A DNA stretch of 64,000 bases from Paenibacillus sp. 37 (GTDB lineage Bacteria > Bacillota > Bacilli > Paenibacillales > Paenibacillaceae). Made by a program: the position numbers and the translations under genes. Positions 34,265 to 43,284 of the stretch are shown piece after piece. The DNA is taken from contig NZ_CP043761.1 in assembly GCF_008386395.1 (NCBI RefSeq), positions 6,696,001 through 6,760,000 of the forward strand, written 5' to 3'. Position 1 is the stretch's first letter; the number at the start of each line of letters is the position of its first letter. The notes beneath the pieces are model-generated. The model searched no databases, was not told where the DNA came from, and was given only the letters and a program-made list of their open reading frames with translations.

Positions 34265-34317
34265 GTTATCGTTAAGGTTACAAAATGAATTCTATTATGG
34301 TAACGCTTACCTGTCAA
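34265..34317 (-). promoter_or_regulatory. Promoter and two LacI-type operators of the mannoside import operon
   Basis: TTGACA (34312-34317) and TAGAAT (34289-34294) are spaced by 17 bases. Between them lies GGTAACGCTTACC (34299-34311), a perfect palindrome around CGC. Downstream is GTTATCGTTAAG (34265-34276), similar to GTTACCGATAAC at 34402. Two sites bracketing the -10 box would give tight repression by the LacI regulator at 37015. Confidence 0.7.
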
Positions 34318-34361
34318 TTAAATTATTTATAACTTAACAAGAAAAATTGTGATGCATTTCG

Positions 34362-34413
34362 TTGACATCTGTTTTTTAGAGCACTAATATGGATTAATAA
34401 AGTTACCGATAAC
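34362..34413 (+). promoter_or_regulatory. Promoter and operator of the epimerase/phosphorylase operon
   Basis: TTGACA (34362-34367) and TAATAT (34385-34390) are spaced by 17 bases, a near-consensus sigma-A promoter. GTTACCGATAAC (34402-34413) lies just after the start of transcription and resembles the operators on the other side of this divergent region. Confidence 0.72.
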
Positions 34414-34457
34414 CTAATAAATTAGATTGATGCACTATTGTGAAGGAGCGCTCACTT

Positions 34458-35648
34458 ATGAATACAAAAACAACCGAACTTCAATCTGAGATTAAGGCGC
34501 ATTGGGAGAAGCAGATTTTACCCTTCTGGTCCAACCTTAAAGATACAACCCACGGTGGATTCTACGGCTGGGTTGGCAATGATCTTCAGGTGAATCCACA
34601 GGCACCCAAAGGAGGGATCGCCACGGCACGGCAACTTTGGTCTTTTGCAGCAGCCTATCGGGTTACCGGAAACGAAAGATGGCGCGATCACGCGGAGCAC
34701 GCCTATCGTTTTCTCGCTGACCATGTGATGGATAGCGAATATGGCGGCATGTACTGGATGGTAGATTACACAGGGGAAGCACTGGACACGAGCAAACATG
34801 TGTATACGCAATCATTCGGCGTGTATTCACTCAGTGAGTACTATCGTGCTACCGGGGATGCTTCTGCATTGGAACTTGCGAAAACGCTTTTTGCTCTCAT
34901 CGAGGACAAAGGTCTGGATGCCGAACTACCTGCGTACAAGGAACAATTTGATCGTACATGGAAGGAACAACCCAATGAAATGCTGAGCGAAAATGGGGTG
35001 ATTGCGGATTACACCATGAATACGCATATCCATGTGCTGGAGGCCTACACCACGCTCTATCGCGTGTGGCCGGATCAACAAGTGAGGGCGGCGCTGGAAC
35101 GCCTGCTCGGAATTTTGTATGAACGTGTGTATGACCAAGACACCACGTTTCTCGGGGTATTTTTCAACAAACAGTGGGAATCCATCATTGACCTGCGCTC
35201 GTTCGGACATGACATTGAAGCCAGCTGGCTGATTGACGAAGCACTGAAAGTTCTGGGGATGGAACAACATCCGGAGTATGCGGCGATGGTAACGGATATT
35301 GCCTATAACATCTCCAATGTAGCCGTGAATGCGGATGGTTCCTTGTTAAATGAACAAGAAGGTGAACATATCGATGAGAAGCGAATTTGGTGGGTTCAGG
35401 CCGAGGCCATGGTGGGCTTCTATAACGCATATCAGCGTACAGGTGATCCATTGTTTCTGGAGAGAATGGAACGCTTGTGGACCTATACAAAAGAAAACAT
35501 CATTGATCAGCGCGCTGGTGGGGAATGGTACTGGTCGGTTGATGGGAACGGAACACCGGATCAGAGCGAAATTGCCGGACCATGGAAATGCCCGTATCAC
35601 AATAGCAGATTCTGTATTGAACTAATTGAGAGGATGGGATCAGAATGA
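34458..35648 (+). CDS. Cellobiose 2-epimerase-like (AGE family)
   Basis: About 396 residues from the ATG at 34458, nine bases after AAGGAG. An alpha/alpha-barrel of the N-acylglucosamine 2-epimerase family. The conserved catalytic histidine regions are visible: [16 protein letters not shown] near residue 190, [11 protein letters not shown] near 255, and [11 protein letters not shown] at the end. The family epimerises the reducing-end glucose/mannose of beta-1,4 disaccharides. Its stop overlaps the start of the GH130 at 35645 by 4 bp, the pair used to convert mannobiose to mannosylglucose and then phosphorolyse it. Confidence 0.88.
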   Translation: MNTKTTELQSEIKAHWEKQILPFWSNLKDTTHGGFYGWVGNDLQVNPQAPKGGIATARQLWSFAAAYRVTGNERWRDHAEHAYRFLADHVMDSEYGGMYWMVDYTGEALDTSKHVYTQSFGVYSLSEYYRATGDASALELAKTLFALIEDKGLDAELPAYKEQFDRTWKEQPNEMLSENGVIADYTMNTHIHVLEAYTTLYRVWPDQQVRAALERLLGILYERVYDQDTTFLGVFFNKQWESIIDLRSFGHDIEASWLIDEALKVLGMEQHPEYAAMVTDIAYNISNVAVNADGSLLNEQEGEHIDEKRIWWVQAEAMVGFYNAYQRTGDPLFLERMERLWTYTKENIIDQRAGGEWYWSVDGNGTPDQSEIAGPWKCPYHNSRFCIELIERMGSE

Positions 35649-36829
35649 TACACCCGAAATACAAGGAGTTACTGGAGAAACAGGAGCAACTGCTTGCTCG
35701 CCCCAATGAGATCAATTCTTCATTCTACAACGGCGTATATGATCGGTATCAATATCCGGTAATCACTCGCCATCATGTGCCGCTGCATTGGAGATTCGAT
35801 CTGGATGAGACGACGAACCCGCATTTTATGGAACGCCTGGGCATTAACGCAACGCTGAATCCGGGAGCCATCTATTTTAATGGCAAATACATCATGGTCA
35901 TCCGTACGGAAGGATTGGACCGTAAATCGATCTTTGCGCTCGCCGAAAGTGACAATGGAATTGATGGATTCCGTTTCACGGGTAAACCACTGGTCTGGGA
36001 TGATATCGATGCGGATGAAACCAATCAGTATGATATGCGTCTCGTTCAACATGAAGACGGCTGGATCTACGGCATCTATTGCTCTGAACGCAAAGACCCG
36101 GAGGCTCCTGCATTTGATACGTCCAGCGCAGTTGCACAGGCAGGGCTGGTCCGTACACGGGATCTTACAAGCTGGGAACGGTTGCCCAACATCACCACCA
36201 ATTCCCCTCAACAGCGCAATGTCGTATTGCACCCGGAATTCGTGGATGGAAAGTATGCCTTCTACACCCGTCCACAGGACGGATTCATCTCGACAGGCAG
36301 CGGCGGCGGAATCGCCTTTGGCCTGTGTGAGGATATCTTGAACCCGGTCATTCATGAAGAGACGGTTATTGATGAACGGCAATATCATACGGTCTACGAA
36401 GTCAAAAACGGTCAAGGCCCTGCTCCGCTCAAAACGGATCGTGGCTGGATTCACATTGCTCACGGGGTTCGGAACACCGCAGCAGGACTGCGCTATGTGT
36501 TATACACTTTCGCAACGGATCTGAATGATCCGACGCGTGTGATTGCCAAGCCCGGCGGCCATTTCATTGCCCCTTATGACGACGAGCGTGTAGGCGATGT
36601 ATCCAATGTTATTTTCTGCAATGGTGCTGTGGTGAATGAGAAGGAAGAAGTCTTTATCTATTACGCATCCAGTGATACCCGCTGTCATGTGGCAACTACC
36701 ACTCTGGAGAAACTGGTTGATTATACGTTTAACACACCGGCAGATCCATACCGCTCCCTGGACTGTGCCAGCCAGCGGGGTCAGCTGATTGAACAGAATG
36801 AGAAGCTTTTACAGAAACAATTAACGTAA
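35645..36829 (+). CDS. GH130 4-O-beta-mannosylglucose phosphorylase-like
   Basis: A 394-residue GH130 with an N-terminal helical extension (residues 1-40) typical of mannosylglucose phosphorylases. Motifs include [40 protein letters not shown] (D of YDMR as probable acid) and [21 protein letters not shown]. The reaction gives mannose 1-phosphate plus glucose from mannosylglucose. It overlaps the epimerase gene (ATGA), so both enzymes are made together. It differs in length and motifs from the GH130 at 29696, so the two likely act on different chain lengths. Confidence 0.88.
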   Translation: MIHPKYKELLEKQEQLLARPNEINSSFYNGVYDRYQYPVITRHHVPLHWRFDLDETTNPHFMERLGINATLNPGAIYFNGKYIMVIRTEGLDRKSIFALAESDNGIDGFRFTGKPLVWDDIDADETNQYDMRLVQHEDGWIYGIYCSERKDPEAPAFDTSSAVAQAGLVRTRDLTSWERLPNITTNSPQQRNVVLHPEFVDGKYAFYTRPQDGFISTGSGGGIAFGLCEDILNPVIHEETVIDERQYHTVYEVKNGQGPAPLKTDRGWIHIAHGVRNTAAGLRYVLYTFATDLNDPTRVIAKPGGHFIAPYDDERVGDVSNVIFCNGAVVNEKEEVFIYYASSDTRCHVATTTLEKLVDYTFNTPADPYRSLDCASQRGQLIEQNEKLLQKQLT

Positions 36830-37014
36830 CATCGGTAGAGCGTCCTCTCAGGGAAACCTGCAATGTGCTGAAAATTAGCGAAACAACAGCCAGAATGGCT
36901 TTATTCCAAGTGGGTAACGATGTATACTGATATGGATTGTTATTATGTTGGAGGAAAGCACTCATCATAGTGACAGCACATTGTGCCTATACCGGCTTGA
37001 AGGAGGCGACCATA

Positions 37015-38043
37015 CTGAAGAACAATATCACCATGCGGGATATCGCCGACAGGCTCGGGGTCAGCAGTGTGACCGTCTCGAAAGCGTTGAATGATAAAGA
37101 TGGCGTGAGTGGCGAATTAAAAGAAAAAATTAAAGTGCTTGCTATTGAAATGGGCTATCGGTATAATGCCGCTGCCCGTTCGATGAAGGAAGGCTTAACT
37201 CATACTATTGGCGTAATTATCCCGGAGCGTTTTACCGGACCTACGCAGTCGTTCTATGTACGCGTGTTCCAGCGCATCACCAAACATCTGGAGGAACAGG
37301 GCTACTACGGCATTCTGCACATTCTGAATGTGGAGGATGAAGAAGAATTAACACTGCCCAAGCTGTACAGCGACAACAAGGTCGATGGTTTCATCGTGCT
37401 CGGACAGATCAGCAAAGAGTATATTGAACTGGTGCGATCAATGGAAGTTCCCAAAATGTTTCTCGACTTCTATGATGAACATTCGGACATTGATTCCGTC
37501 GTTACCGATAACTTCTACGCTGCCTATGAGCTGACGAACTATCTGGTTCAGCAGGGCCACCGTAACATTGCCTATGTGGGGAACCTATATTCCACGAGCA
37601 GCATCCAGGACCGATTCCTCGGGTATTACAAATCCTTGCTGGAACATCGGTTGCCGATGAATCCGGATCTGGTTCTGAATGATCGGGATGAACGCGGTAC
37701 GTTTATTGAGATTGATCTGCCTAAACAACTGCCAACGGCCTTTGTATGCAACTGTGATCAGGTCGCTCATCTGCTCGTTCAAAAACTGAATTCGATGGAT
37801 ATTCAGGTACCTGGCCAATGCTCTGTTGTTGGTTTTGATAATGATATCTATGCCATGCTCTCCGATCCCAAGCTGACAACTGTCGAAGTGGATGTGGAAC
37901 AGATGGCGCGGACGGCGGTCCAGTCGATGCTCAAAAAGGTCGACAACCCCAACCGTAGTTTCGGCCGTGTACACGTGAAAGGCAATATCATCTATCGTGA
38001 CTCGGTGAGTGCTGCGTCTGCCTCATCAGATACAAATGGATAG
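37015..38043 (+). CDS. LacI-family regulator of the mannoside locus
   Basis: About 342 residues. The N-terminal helix-turn-helix TMRDIADRLGVSSVTVSKALN and hinge YNAAARSMKEGLTHTIGVIIP are followed by a periplasmic-binding-protein-like effector domain with GFIVLGQISKEYIELV and SVVGFDNDIYAML. The best start is a CTG at 37015, eight bases after AAGGAGG, giving the usual K-N-N-I-T-M N-terminus; the first nearby ATG (37033) would cut before the DNA-binding helix. It follows the phosphorylase gene on the same strand. It probably binds the three similar operators at 34265-34413. Confidence 0.88.
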   Translation: MKNNITMRDIADRLGVSSVTVSKALNDKDGVSGELKEKIKVLAIEMGYRYNAAARSMKEGLTHTIGVIIPERFTGPTQSFYVRVFQRITKHLEEQGYYGILHILNVEDEEELTLPKLYSDNKVDGFIVLGQISKEYIELVRSMEVPKMFLDFYDEHSDIDSVVTDNFYAAYELTNYLVQQGHRNIAYVGNLYSTSSIQDRFLGYYKSLLEHRLPMNPDLVLNDRDERGTFIEIDLPKQLPTAFVCNCDQVAHLLVQKLNSMDIQVPGQCSVVGFDNDIYAMLSDPKLTTVEVDVEQMARTAVQSMLKKVDNPNRSFGRVHVKGNIIYRDSVSAASASSDTNG

Positions 38044-38073
38044 CTGAATAAAAGAATTAAAAACGAACACAGA

Positions 38074-38106
38074 TGACTGGCCTCTATCTTACTGGCCAGT
38101 CTTTTT
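38074..38106 (+). terminator. Terminator after lacI-type gene
   Basis: GACTGGCC pairs with GGCCAGTC across about 15 bases, followed by TTTTTCTG. Confidence 0.85.
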
Positions 38107-38121
38107 CTGATGCACCGGAGC

Positions 38122-38799
38122 TTAAGGACGGCGACGATCTGTTGAATCCATCAAAAATGTAGTCGTTCTCCAGATTGAGAGAATGAGAATCAGCTCATAC
38201 ACATTGGTTAACGCCCCACTCTCCACGGGCAGGGAGATTAACTGCCCTACAAACAATAATGCAGTCCCAACAAACAGCCATACCCATTTATGTCTGAAAA
38301 GCACAATCAAACTAACAAACAAGAGTACAATGCCCACGATGATAACCATCATCGGCGGACCTCCATGACCTTCTGCCATATATCGCAGTACTCCATACTC
38401 TTCTATAGCAGTGAGGTTTTTAACCTCGGATAAAGTAAAGCCTACAATCTGGTAGATAACCAGACCCAGCGTTATCAGCCATGCTGCCACATTCGTTATA
38501 CTTCTATTTGCAAACTTGGCACCTGAGCTACGCAAGATATGGTAGCCAACAAGAATAAGGGTAGGCGTAGCGAAGGCATGTAGCCAAAATCGAAGGCTAC
38601 TAAGAACGGTTAACAATTCCCCTTCTCCTACCAGGTTACCTACAGCAATAATTCCATTATCATATGCCAAGCTAAACGCTACGAATAGCTGAAAACTGGA
38701 ATATGTGAGCCATTGTTTCCTTTGGGTTAAAACGACGACCATCCGAAAAACAAGTATCAAATAAACAAGAGTCAGTGCGGAGTATATCCATACATCCAA
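38122..38799 (-). CDS. Multi-pass membrane protein, hypothetical
   Basis: 225 residues with about seven hydrophobic helices and few polar loops; the end is basic (MDSTDRRRP). I do not recognise the family. The gene stands alone between two terminators. Its promoter is overlaid by a perfect 26-bp palindrome (38834-38859), so it is likely held off by a TetR-type repressor encoded outside this window. That pattern suggests a stress- or ligand-induced membrane function. Confidence 0.75.
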   Translation of the reverse strand: MDVWIYSALTLVYLILVFRMVVVLTQRKQWLTYSSFQLFVAFSLAYDNGIIAVGNLVGEGELLTVLSSLRFWLHAFATPTLILVGYHILRSSGAKFANRSITNVAAWLITLGLVIYQIVGFTLSEVKNLTAIEEYGVLRYMAEGHGGPPMMVIIVGIVLLFVSLIVLFRHKWVWLFVGTALLFVGQLISLPVESGALTNVYELILILSIWRTTTFLMDSTDRRRP

Positions 38800-38833
38800 G
38801 CTGCTTCACCATCCTTATTGGTCAATTCTAATA

Positions 38834-38863
38834 AATTATACTTACCGGTAAGTATAATTACAA
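38834..38863 (-). promoter_or_regulatory. Promoter with 26-bp palindromic operator
   Basis: The palindrome is AATTATACTTACC followed by its exact complement (38834-38859). TTGTAA (38858-38863) and TATAAT (38835-38840) are spaced by 17 bases, so the operator fills the spacer and the -10 box. CTTACCGGTAAG-centred sites are common for TetR-family repressors. The rest of 38864-39040 shows no gene. Confidence 0.8.
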
Positions 38864-39040
38864 GGCGTACTTGTATAAATGGTTAATTTGTCATAAATTA
38901 CTCACTGGGGTAATGAAGATAAATATCAATTTACAACGTTTACCCGGGAGACCAACACATGCTTTAGCTGGAGATAATACACCCTTACAAGGAATCATTC
39001 TTCTATAGACCACCAAACAGTTTATGGAGCTAAATTATAT

Positions 39041-39084
39041 AAAAAGAGCACTCCCGGCTATCGTAGCCGCAGGAGCACTCTTTT
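39041..39084. terminator. Terminator after pectate lyase gene
   Basis: AAAAAGAG..CTCC pairs with GGAG..CTCTTTT, with an inner CGGCTA/TAGCCG stem and one 2-base internal loop. It lies 41 bases after the lyase stop. Confidence 0.75.
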
Positions 39085-39124
39085 CTTAGTTTAAAGAATG
39101 AAAAAGCAATAGGTTACTCTGATA

Positions 39125-40552
39125 TCAATAACTTGTCTTCAACCAATTGTCCTTGGACCAGGTCAGTTTACCTGAACCCACGCCATTGGAAGCAATGAGG
39201 CGTGCATTCAACGTAGATGGATCATCCGTGGTATAACTGTAAGGAAGTGTCGAGAAACCGTTCCAGGAGAACGATTTCACCACGGCCGGGATTGGCGCCA
39301 GTGGACTACCAGACGTATCACTGCTGCCACGGAATGAGCTTCCATCCAAAGAATACATGGTATCAGTCACTCTGATTTTGCCGGTATAGGTTGGGTCTGC
39401 CGGATCGGTCTGATTGTTGCGAACAGGATACAGAACGTCCTTGATGACTGATTTCTCAACCAACACGGCTCCGCTCTCTGTGGAGATTGCCCCATTGCCA
39501 ATGATATCGAACTTATAACCTTTGGACGCAATCGCTGTTGCCATCGCCGTTGTAATTTTGGCTTTAGCGGCACGTGCCCCTGTCGAATCCATCACGATGT
39601 TGTAAGCATGTGCGTTGCCTCCACGCAGGCGTGGCATCCGGTCCTGAATATCTTTGTACAGATTATGGTGAAGCGTCATGGACAGGTTCGCGTTAGCTGA
39701 TTCCAAGCTGGTCGAACCGACCAGATGTCCTTTCTTTTGGGGTCCCGAGATGGCGATAATATCGGCTTTGCTAAGACCTACCGCACTGCTGCGCAGGTAG
39801 TTATACATGGGATAGGAAGCCTTGTTTGCTTCCAATTCGTTAATCTGCTGGGTAACCCAGCTGTTCGAGCTACCGTCATCCCCTTTGAAGAGGGACCAGG
39901 AGATGGTCACGCCGCTGGTTCCTTTTTTCGAATCGACGAGTCCGTCATAGGCTTTATTAAATGTGCAGTGATCAATCCATACGTTGCTGTTCTCCTCCAG
40001 GGTGATGTAATCCCAGTCATTCTTGTCGTAATCACCTTTGGTGGATTCATCCCATTCCCATAACTCATCAAACTCCAGATTACGGATGATGACATTCGAG
40101 CTTCGTTTCACGCTGATCGCTGCGTGTTTGATTTTGGAACCATTGGCGGAGAAAATCGTGAGTCCATTGAAACCGTCAATCGTGAGCTTGCTGACACCGG
40201 TCTGTTTTAATACGGGATGCGTCAGCGCATCATTATGCTTGGCAAAAGGAGAAGTCTGCGCTGCACTCGGAATTTCATTCCATCCCAGATTCAGATCGTT
40301 CATGATCTCAACGACTTTGACACCGGAGTTCTTTTTCAGTGCCAATGCCAGATCGGTCGCATTATACACTTTCTTATACGTGGCTGTGTTTGATTCGCTA
40401 ATGATGCCGCCGCCCGCGTTCCCTTGGGAGAAGCCTGTAAGATTGTAATCTGCGTTACCCGCTGCCTGCACACTTGCCGGTCCGGACAATAAAGTTAACC
40501 CCAACGTTAGAGCCAGGGCTGTGCTGCATAAGCTTCGAAATTTAGTTTTCAT
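39125..40552 (-). CDS. Secreted pectate lyase, polysaccharide lyase family 1
   Basis: About 475 residues from the ATG at 40552, ten bases after GGGAGG. A Sec signal peptide (residues 1-31, ending VQAAG) is not followed by a lipobox, so the enzyme should be secreted. PL1 beta-helix marks: VIIRNLEFDELWEW, NVWIDHCTFNKAYDGLVDSKKG with the calcium-binding Asp pair, and the catalytic Arg region DRMPRLRGGNAHAYN. It cleaves polygalacturonate by beta-elimination with calcium. Two overlapping cre sites upstream imply catabolite repression. It is monocistronic. Confidence 0.93.
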   Translation of the reverse strand: MKTKFRSLCSTALALTLGLTLLSGPASVQAAGNADYNLTGFSQGNAGGGIISESNTATYKKVYNATDLALALKKNSGVKVVEIMNDLNLGWNEIPSAAQTSPFAKHNDALTHPVLKQTGVSKLTIDGFNGLTIFSANGSKIKHAAISVKRSSNVIIRNLEFDELWEWDESTKGDYDKNDWDYITLEENSNVWIDHCTFNKAYDGLVDSKKGTSGVTISWSLFKGDDGSSNSWVTQQINELEANKASYPMYNYLRSSAVGLSKADIIAISGPQKKGHLVGSTSLESANANLSMTLHHNLYKDIQDRMPRLRGGNAHAYNIVMDSTGARAAKAKITTAMATAIASKGYKFDIIGNGAISTESGAVLVEKSVIKDVLYPVRNNQTDPADPTYTGKIRVTDTMYSLDGSSFRGSSDTSGSPLAPIPAVVKSFSWNGFSTLPYSYTTDDPSTLNARLIASNGVGSGKLTWSKDNWLKTSY

Positions 40553-40630
40553 CGATTCCATTCCTCCCAATATATGATGATGACATTCGTCCATCGCTGC
40601 CATGCCAAGTTACGAAGGACATGTTCTCAA

Positions 40631-40653
40631 TGTAAGCGTTGAAAGCGATTACA
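40631..40653 (-). promoter_or_regulatory. Tandem overlapping cre sites before pectate lyase gene
   Basis: TGAAAGCGATTACA (40640-40653) matches the cre consensus at every position. TGTAAGCGTTGAAA (40631-40644) matches at 13 of 14 and overlaps it by five bases. Confidence 0.75.
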
Positions 40654-40803
40654 ACAATAATCCCTATCTCACATGTGGTTAGGAAAGGCTGGTATGGTAA
40701 GGGTTTGTACTGTAAGCAACCTTGAATCGTACAGAGTTAACTAGGGGAGTAAGGTTTCAGGGATATATCGTGGTAACAAGAAGGTGTCGGATAAAATGAA
40801 ACC

Positions 40804-40839
40804 AAAAAAGCAGGACTGCATCTGCCGCAGACCTGCTCG
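40804..40839 (-). terminator. Terminator after UPF0316 gene
   Basis: On the minus strand GAGCAGG pairs with CCTGCTTTTTT, with inner TCTGC/GCAGA pairing. Confidence 0.75.
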
Positions 40840-40842
40840 ATT

Positions 40843-41358
40843 TTACTTTTTGATGGAACGTGTCCAGAAGCCGCCATGGAACTGTTTGGGCTCCACGGTA
40901 ATGACAAATGCTTTGGGATCCAGGCTGAGAATCGTCTGATAGAGCAGTTTCTGGTTTTTTCGTTTCGCCAGAATCTCCATCACAAGCCGATCTCCGTCAC
41001 GTCCACTACCCACCCACGCAGTAACACCGTATCCTTTGTCCCGCAGGGCATTCGCAACGTTGCTTCCCATCTGGTTACAGATTACTTTAACGGTAACGTA
41101 ACCGAGGGCAATCTTCTCTTCGATCCAGGCCCCTAGTAATACACCGAGTCCATAACCTACCGCGTAGACGATCAGGGCAGATGGTTGGGTTAAATACTTG
41201 AGTACCAGATTCAGACCGAGCACATAGATCACAATCTCACCCATGCTGATCAGTGCGGCGATATATTTCTGGCCTTTGAGTGTCAGAATCATCCGTAATG
41301 TATAAGCCGATACATATACAATCTGGATCAAAAAGATAAATACCAATATTTTAAACAA
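40843..41358 (-). CDS. UPF0316 (DUF2179/DUF5698) membrane protein, YebE-like
   Basis: A 171-residue protein with three N-terminal membrane helices (residues 4-22, 34-55, 60-80) and a C-terminal DUF2179 domain (YVTVKVICNQMGSNVANALRD followed by GYGVTAWVGSGRDGDR). The family is conserved in bacilli; the soluble domain resembles small cytoplasmic regulatory domains, but no function is established. It is monocistronic with its own terminator. Confidence 0.88.
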   Translation of the reverse strand: MFKILVFIFLIQIVYVSAYTLRMILTLKGQKYIAALISMGEIVIYVLGLNLVLKYLTQPSALIVYAVGYGLGVLLGAWIEEKIALGYVTVKVICNQMGSNVANALRDKGYGVTAWVGSGRDGDRLVMEILAKRKNQKLLYQTILSLDPKAFVITVEPKQFHGGFWTRSIKK

Positions 41359-41702
41359 TCACAATCCCTCTTTCCTGGCCTTCACAACGGAATTGGCCCT
41401 TTGCTGCATATCCTCGACGATTTCGTATCATCTATGCTTCCTGTACGTTCGCTCTATCTCCATCATTGGACGTTATACCCTCATTCTAAACGGTTGGATG
41501 TAAATCCGTAGGCATTTTCTGCTCTCTGGCATGCCGGAACTGCCATTATAGAACCGTTTGTACCGATTATCAACCCGGCGGAGGTCCCAGGGTCGAAAAC
41601 GGGGGTCTTTGAATATGCTGTATCATCATAAAGTCAAGCACGCTGGCACAGGATATCAGGTCAGAACCAGGATGGATGGTCAATACAAAAGGGGGTACCG
41701 TC
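41359..41702. other. Intergenic region without recognised features
   Basis: 344 bases between divergent genes. It must contain both promoters, but I see no convincing -35/-10 pair, operator or small gene. Confidence 0.6.
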
Positions 41703-42917
41703 ATGCAGCTATGGCAGGAGATGGAGCGGGAAGGCATGGAGGAACTCATTTTTTGCCATGATGCACATAGTGGATTGAGGGCAGTCATTGCCATTCATAA
41801 CACGGTCCTTGGACCTGCGCTCGGCGGATGCCGCTACTGGTCGTATGCGTCCGAGGAAGAAGCTGTTCGGGATGCTGTGAAGCTTGCAAAAGGCATGACA
41901 TACAAAAATGCAATCTCCGGACTGCCGTATGGTGGCGGGAAAGTGGTCATATGGAATGTGCCTTTTGTGAAGAATGTAGTACCGGATGATGGTAGTTACA
42001 GGTCTCAGAGTGGTGAGCCGGTTGCTGGAGATCTAGGGGTAGAACAGCAAAAGGGCGCTGCCGCTGAACGGAAAGTCGCCGCTGATGAGATGACACATCC
42101 ACAAGATAAAATTCTGGATACGGACGTATCCAAGCGGGCGCAGCGCTTTCGCGCACTGGGTCGTTGTCTGGAGCGGCTGAACGGACGGTACGTGACCGGT
42201 CTTGATCTGGGTACCACGGCGACAGACATGGACCAGATCCGACTGGAGACCGCACATGTGACGGACACCACGGGCTCGCTTGGGGCGCAGGATGACTTCA
42301 CTGCCGAGATGACCGCCTACGGCGTACACATCGGCATTGTGACCTCGCTGCGCCAGCAAGGCATTGCATCTTTGCAGGGCATACCCGTTGCCGTCCAGGG
42401 ACTGGGCAAGGTCGGGCATGCCCTGTGCCGTTACCTGCATGCAGCCGGGGCACGGCTCATTGTGGCAGACGTTGTACCGGAGCGTGTACAACGTGCCCTT
42501 GTGCAGTTCAGCGGCGCCATCTCGGCCGATCCGGCCCATATCCACGCCGCTGACTGCAAGGTCTTCGCCCCCTGTGCCCTAGGGGGCGTACTGACCCCGG
42601 CAACGGTGGAGGAGCTGCGCTGCTCCATCGTTGCCGGGGCGGCCAACAACCAGCTGAGTGAACGACAGCTGGTTGCAGGCCGCATGCAGGCGCGCGGCAT
42701 CCTGTACGCGCCTGATTATGTGCTCAACGCAGGCGGAATCATCTCCACCGCCTACGAGCTGGAAGGCGCCGGGCCTGACCTGATCCGCCAAAAGGTGGCG
42801 GGGATTGCAGGCACGCTGAGCAAGGTATACGCAGAAGCTACGCAATCTGCAATCTCCACAGCGGATGCAGCCGATCGGCTGGCGGAATCCATCCTCCGAT
42901 CAGGCCATACAAGATAG
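41703..42917 (+). CDS. Leucine/phenylalanine/valine dehydrogenase-like, with internal insertion
   Basis: About 404 residues from the ATG at 41703, seven bases after AAAAGGGGG. The N-terminal substrate domain has GPALGGCRYW, KLAKGMTYKNAISGLPYGGGK (both catalytic Lys positions, the second at residue 80) and LGTTATDMD; the C-terminal NAD domain has VAVQGLGKVG, FAPCALGGVL and the APDYVLNAGGII end. The family deaminates branched-chain amino acids reversibly. Typical members are 360-370 residues; here about 50 extra residues (roughly 85-145, bases 41955-42137) follow the GGGK loop. The 3' half is clearly richer in G+C. It is monocistronic. Activity is uncertain because of the insertion. Confidence 0.85.
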   Translation: MQLWQEMEREGMEELIFCHDAHSGLRAVIAIHNTVLGPALGGCRYWSYASEEEAVRDAVKLAKGMTYKNAISGLPYGGGKVVIWNVPFVKNVVPDDGSYRSQSGEPVAGDLGVEQQKGAAAERKVAADEMTHPQDKILDTDVSKRAQRFRALGRCLERLNGRYVTGLDLGTTATDMDQIRLETAHVTDTTGSLGAQDDFTAEMTAYGVHIGIVTSLRQQGIASLQGIPVAVQGLGKVGHALCRYLHAAGARLIVADVVPERVQRALVQFSGAISADPAHIHAADCKVFAPCALGGVLTPATVEELRCSIVAGAANNQLSERQLVAGRMQARGILYAPDYVLNAGGIISTAYELEGAGPDLIRQKVAGIAGTLSKVYAEATQSAISTADAADRLAESILRSGHTR

Positions 42918-42959
42918 GGTGCCCCCTCCTGAAGAACCTCCACTGCTTTACTTCATTCT

Positions 42960-43160
42960 AAAGAACCTGATACACGCTATTTGGTCCTTTTAGCATGGAT
43001 CTAATATCTAACGAATCTCAGACACGTTATTGTGCCTAGTTTGGTCCTTTTTCAAGCTAAACAACTACTTTTCCGAAGGATAGTTCCTGAGGTTCGTTAG
43101 AATTTATATTTCAGATTTTTGCCCCGAATAGGTTTTCTCAGGTTCGTTAGCGCTGCGGCC
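42960..43160. repeat. Cluster of TAACGAA-type repeats
   Basis: TAACGAATCTCAGACACGTTA at 43009-43029 matches the units at 22817 and 22867. Inverted versions (CCTGAGGTTCGTTAG at 43090-43104, TCTCAGGTTCGTTAG at 43136-43150) face it. TTTGGTCCTTTT occurs twice. This fills most of the 367-bp gap after the dehydrogenase gene. Confidence 0.6.
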
Positions 43161-43190
43161 GAAGATTTCTTTGGGGTAGTATCACCTATC

Positions 43191-43233
43191 AAAAAGAGCT
43201 AACCCCGACATCCGTGTCCAGGTTAGCTCTTTT
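43191..43233. terminator. Bidirectional terminator between convergent genes
   Basis: AAAAGAGCTAACC pairs with GGTTAGCTCTTTT around a 17-base loop containing GACA/TGTC. Confidence 0.9.
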
Positions 43234-43284
43234 ACCCTCTCTTATTGTTTAGCCCTCTTACTCTCCTTCTCTACTACTCTATTC

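Noticed and set aside
40571..40603. Upstream starts of the pectate lyase
   Set aside because: They would place the ribosome site inside the coding region and a His-rich stretch before the signal peptide.
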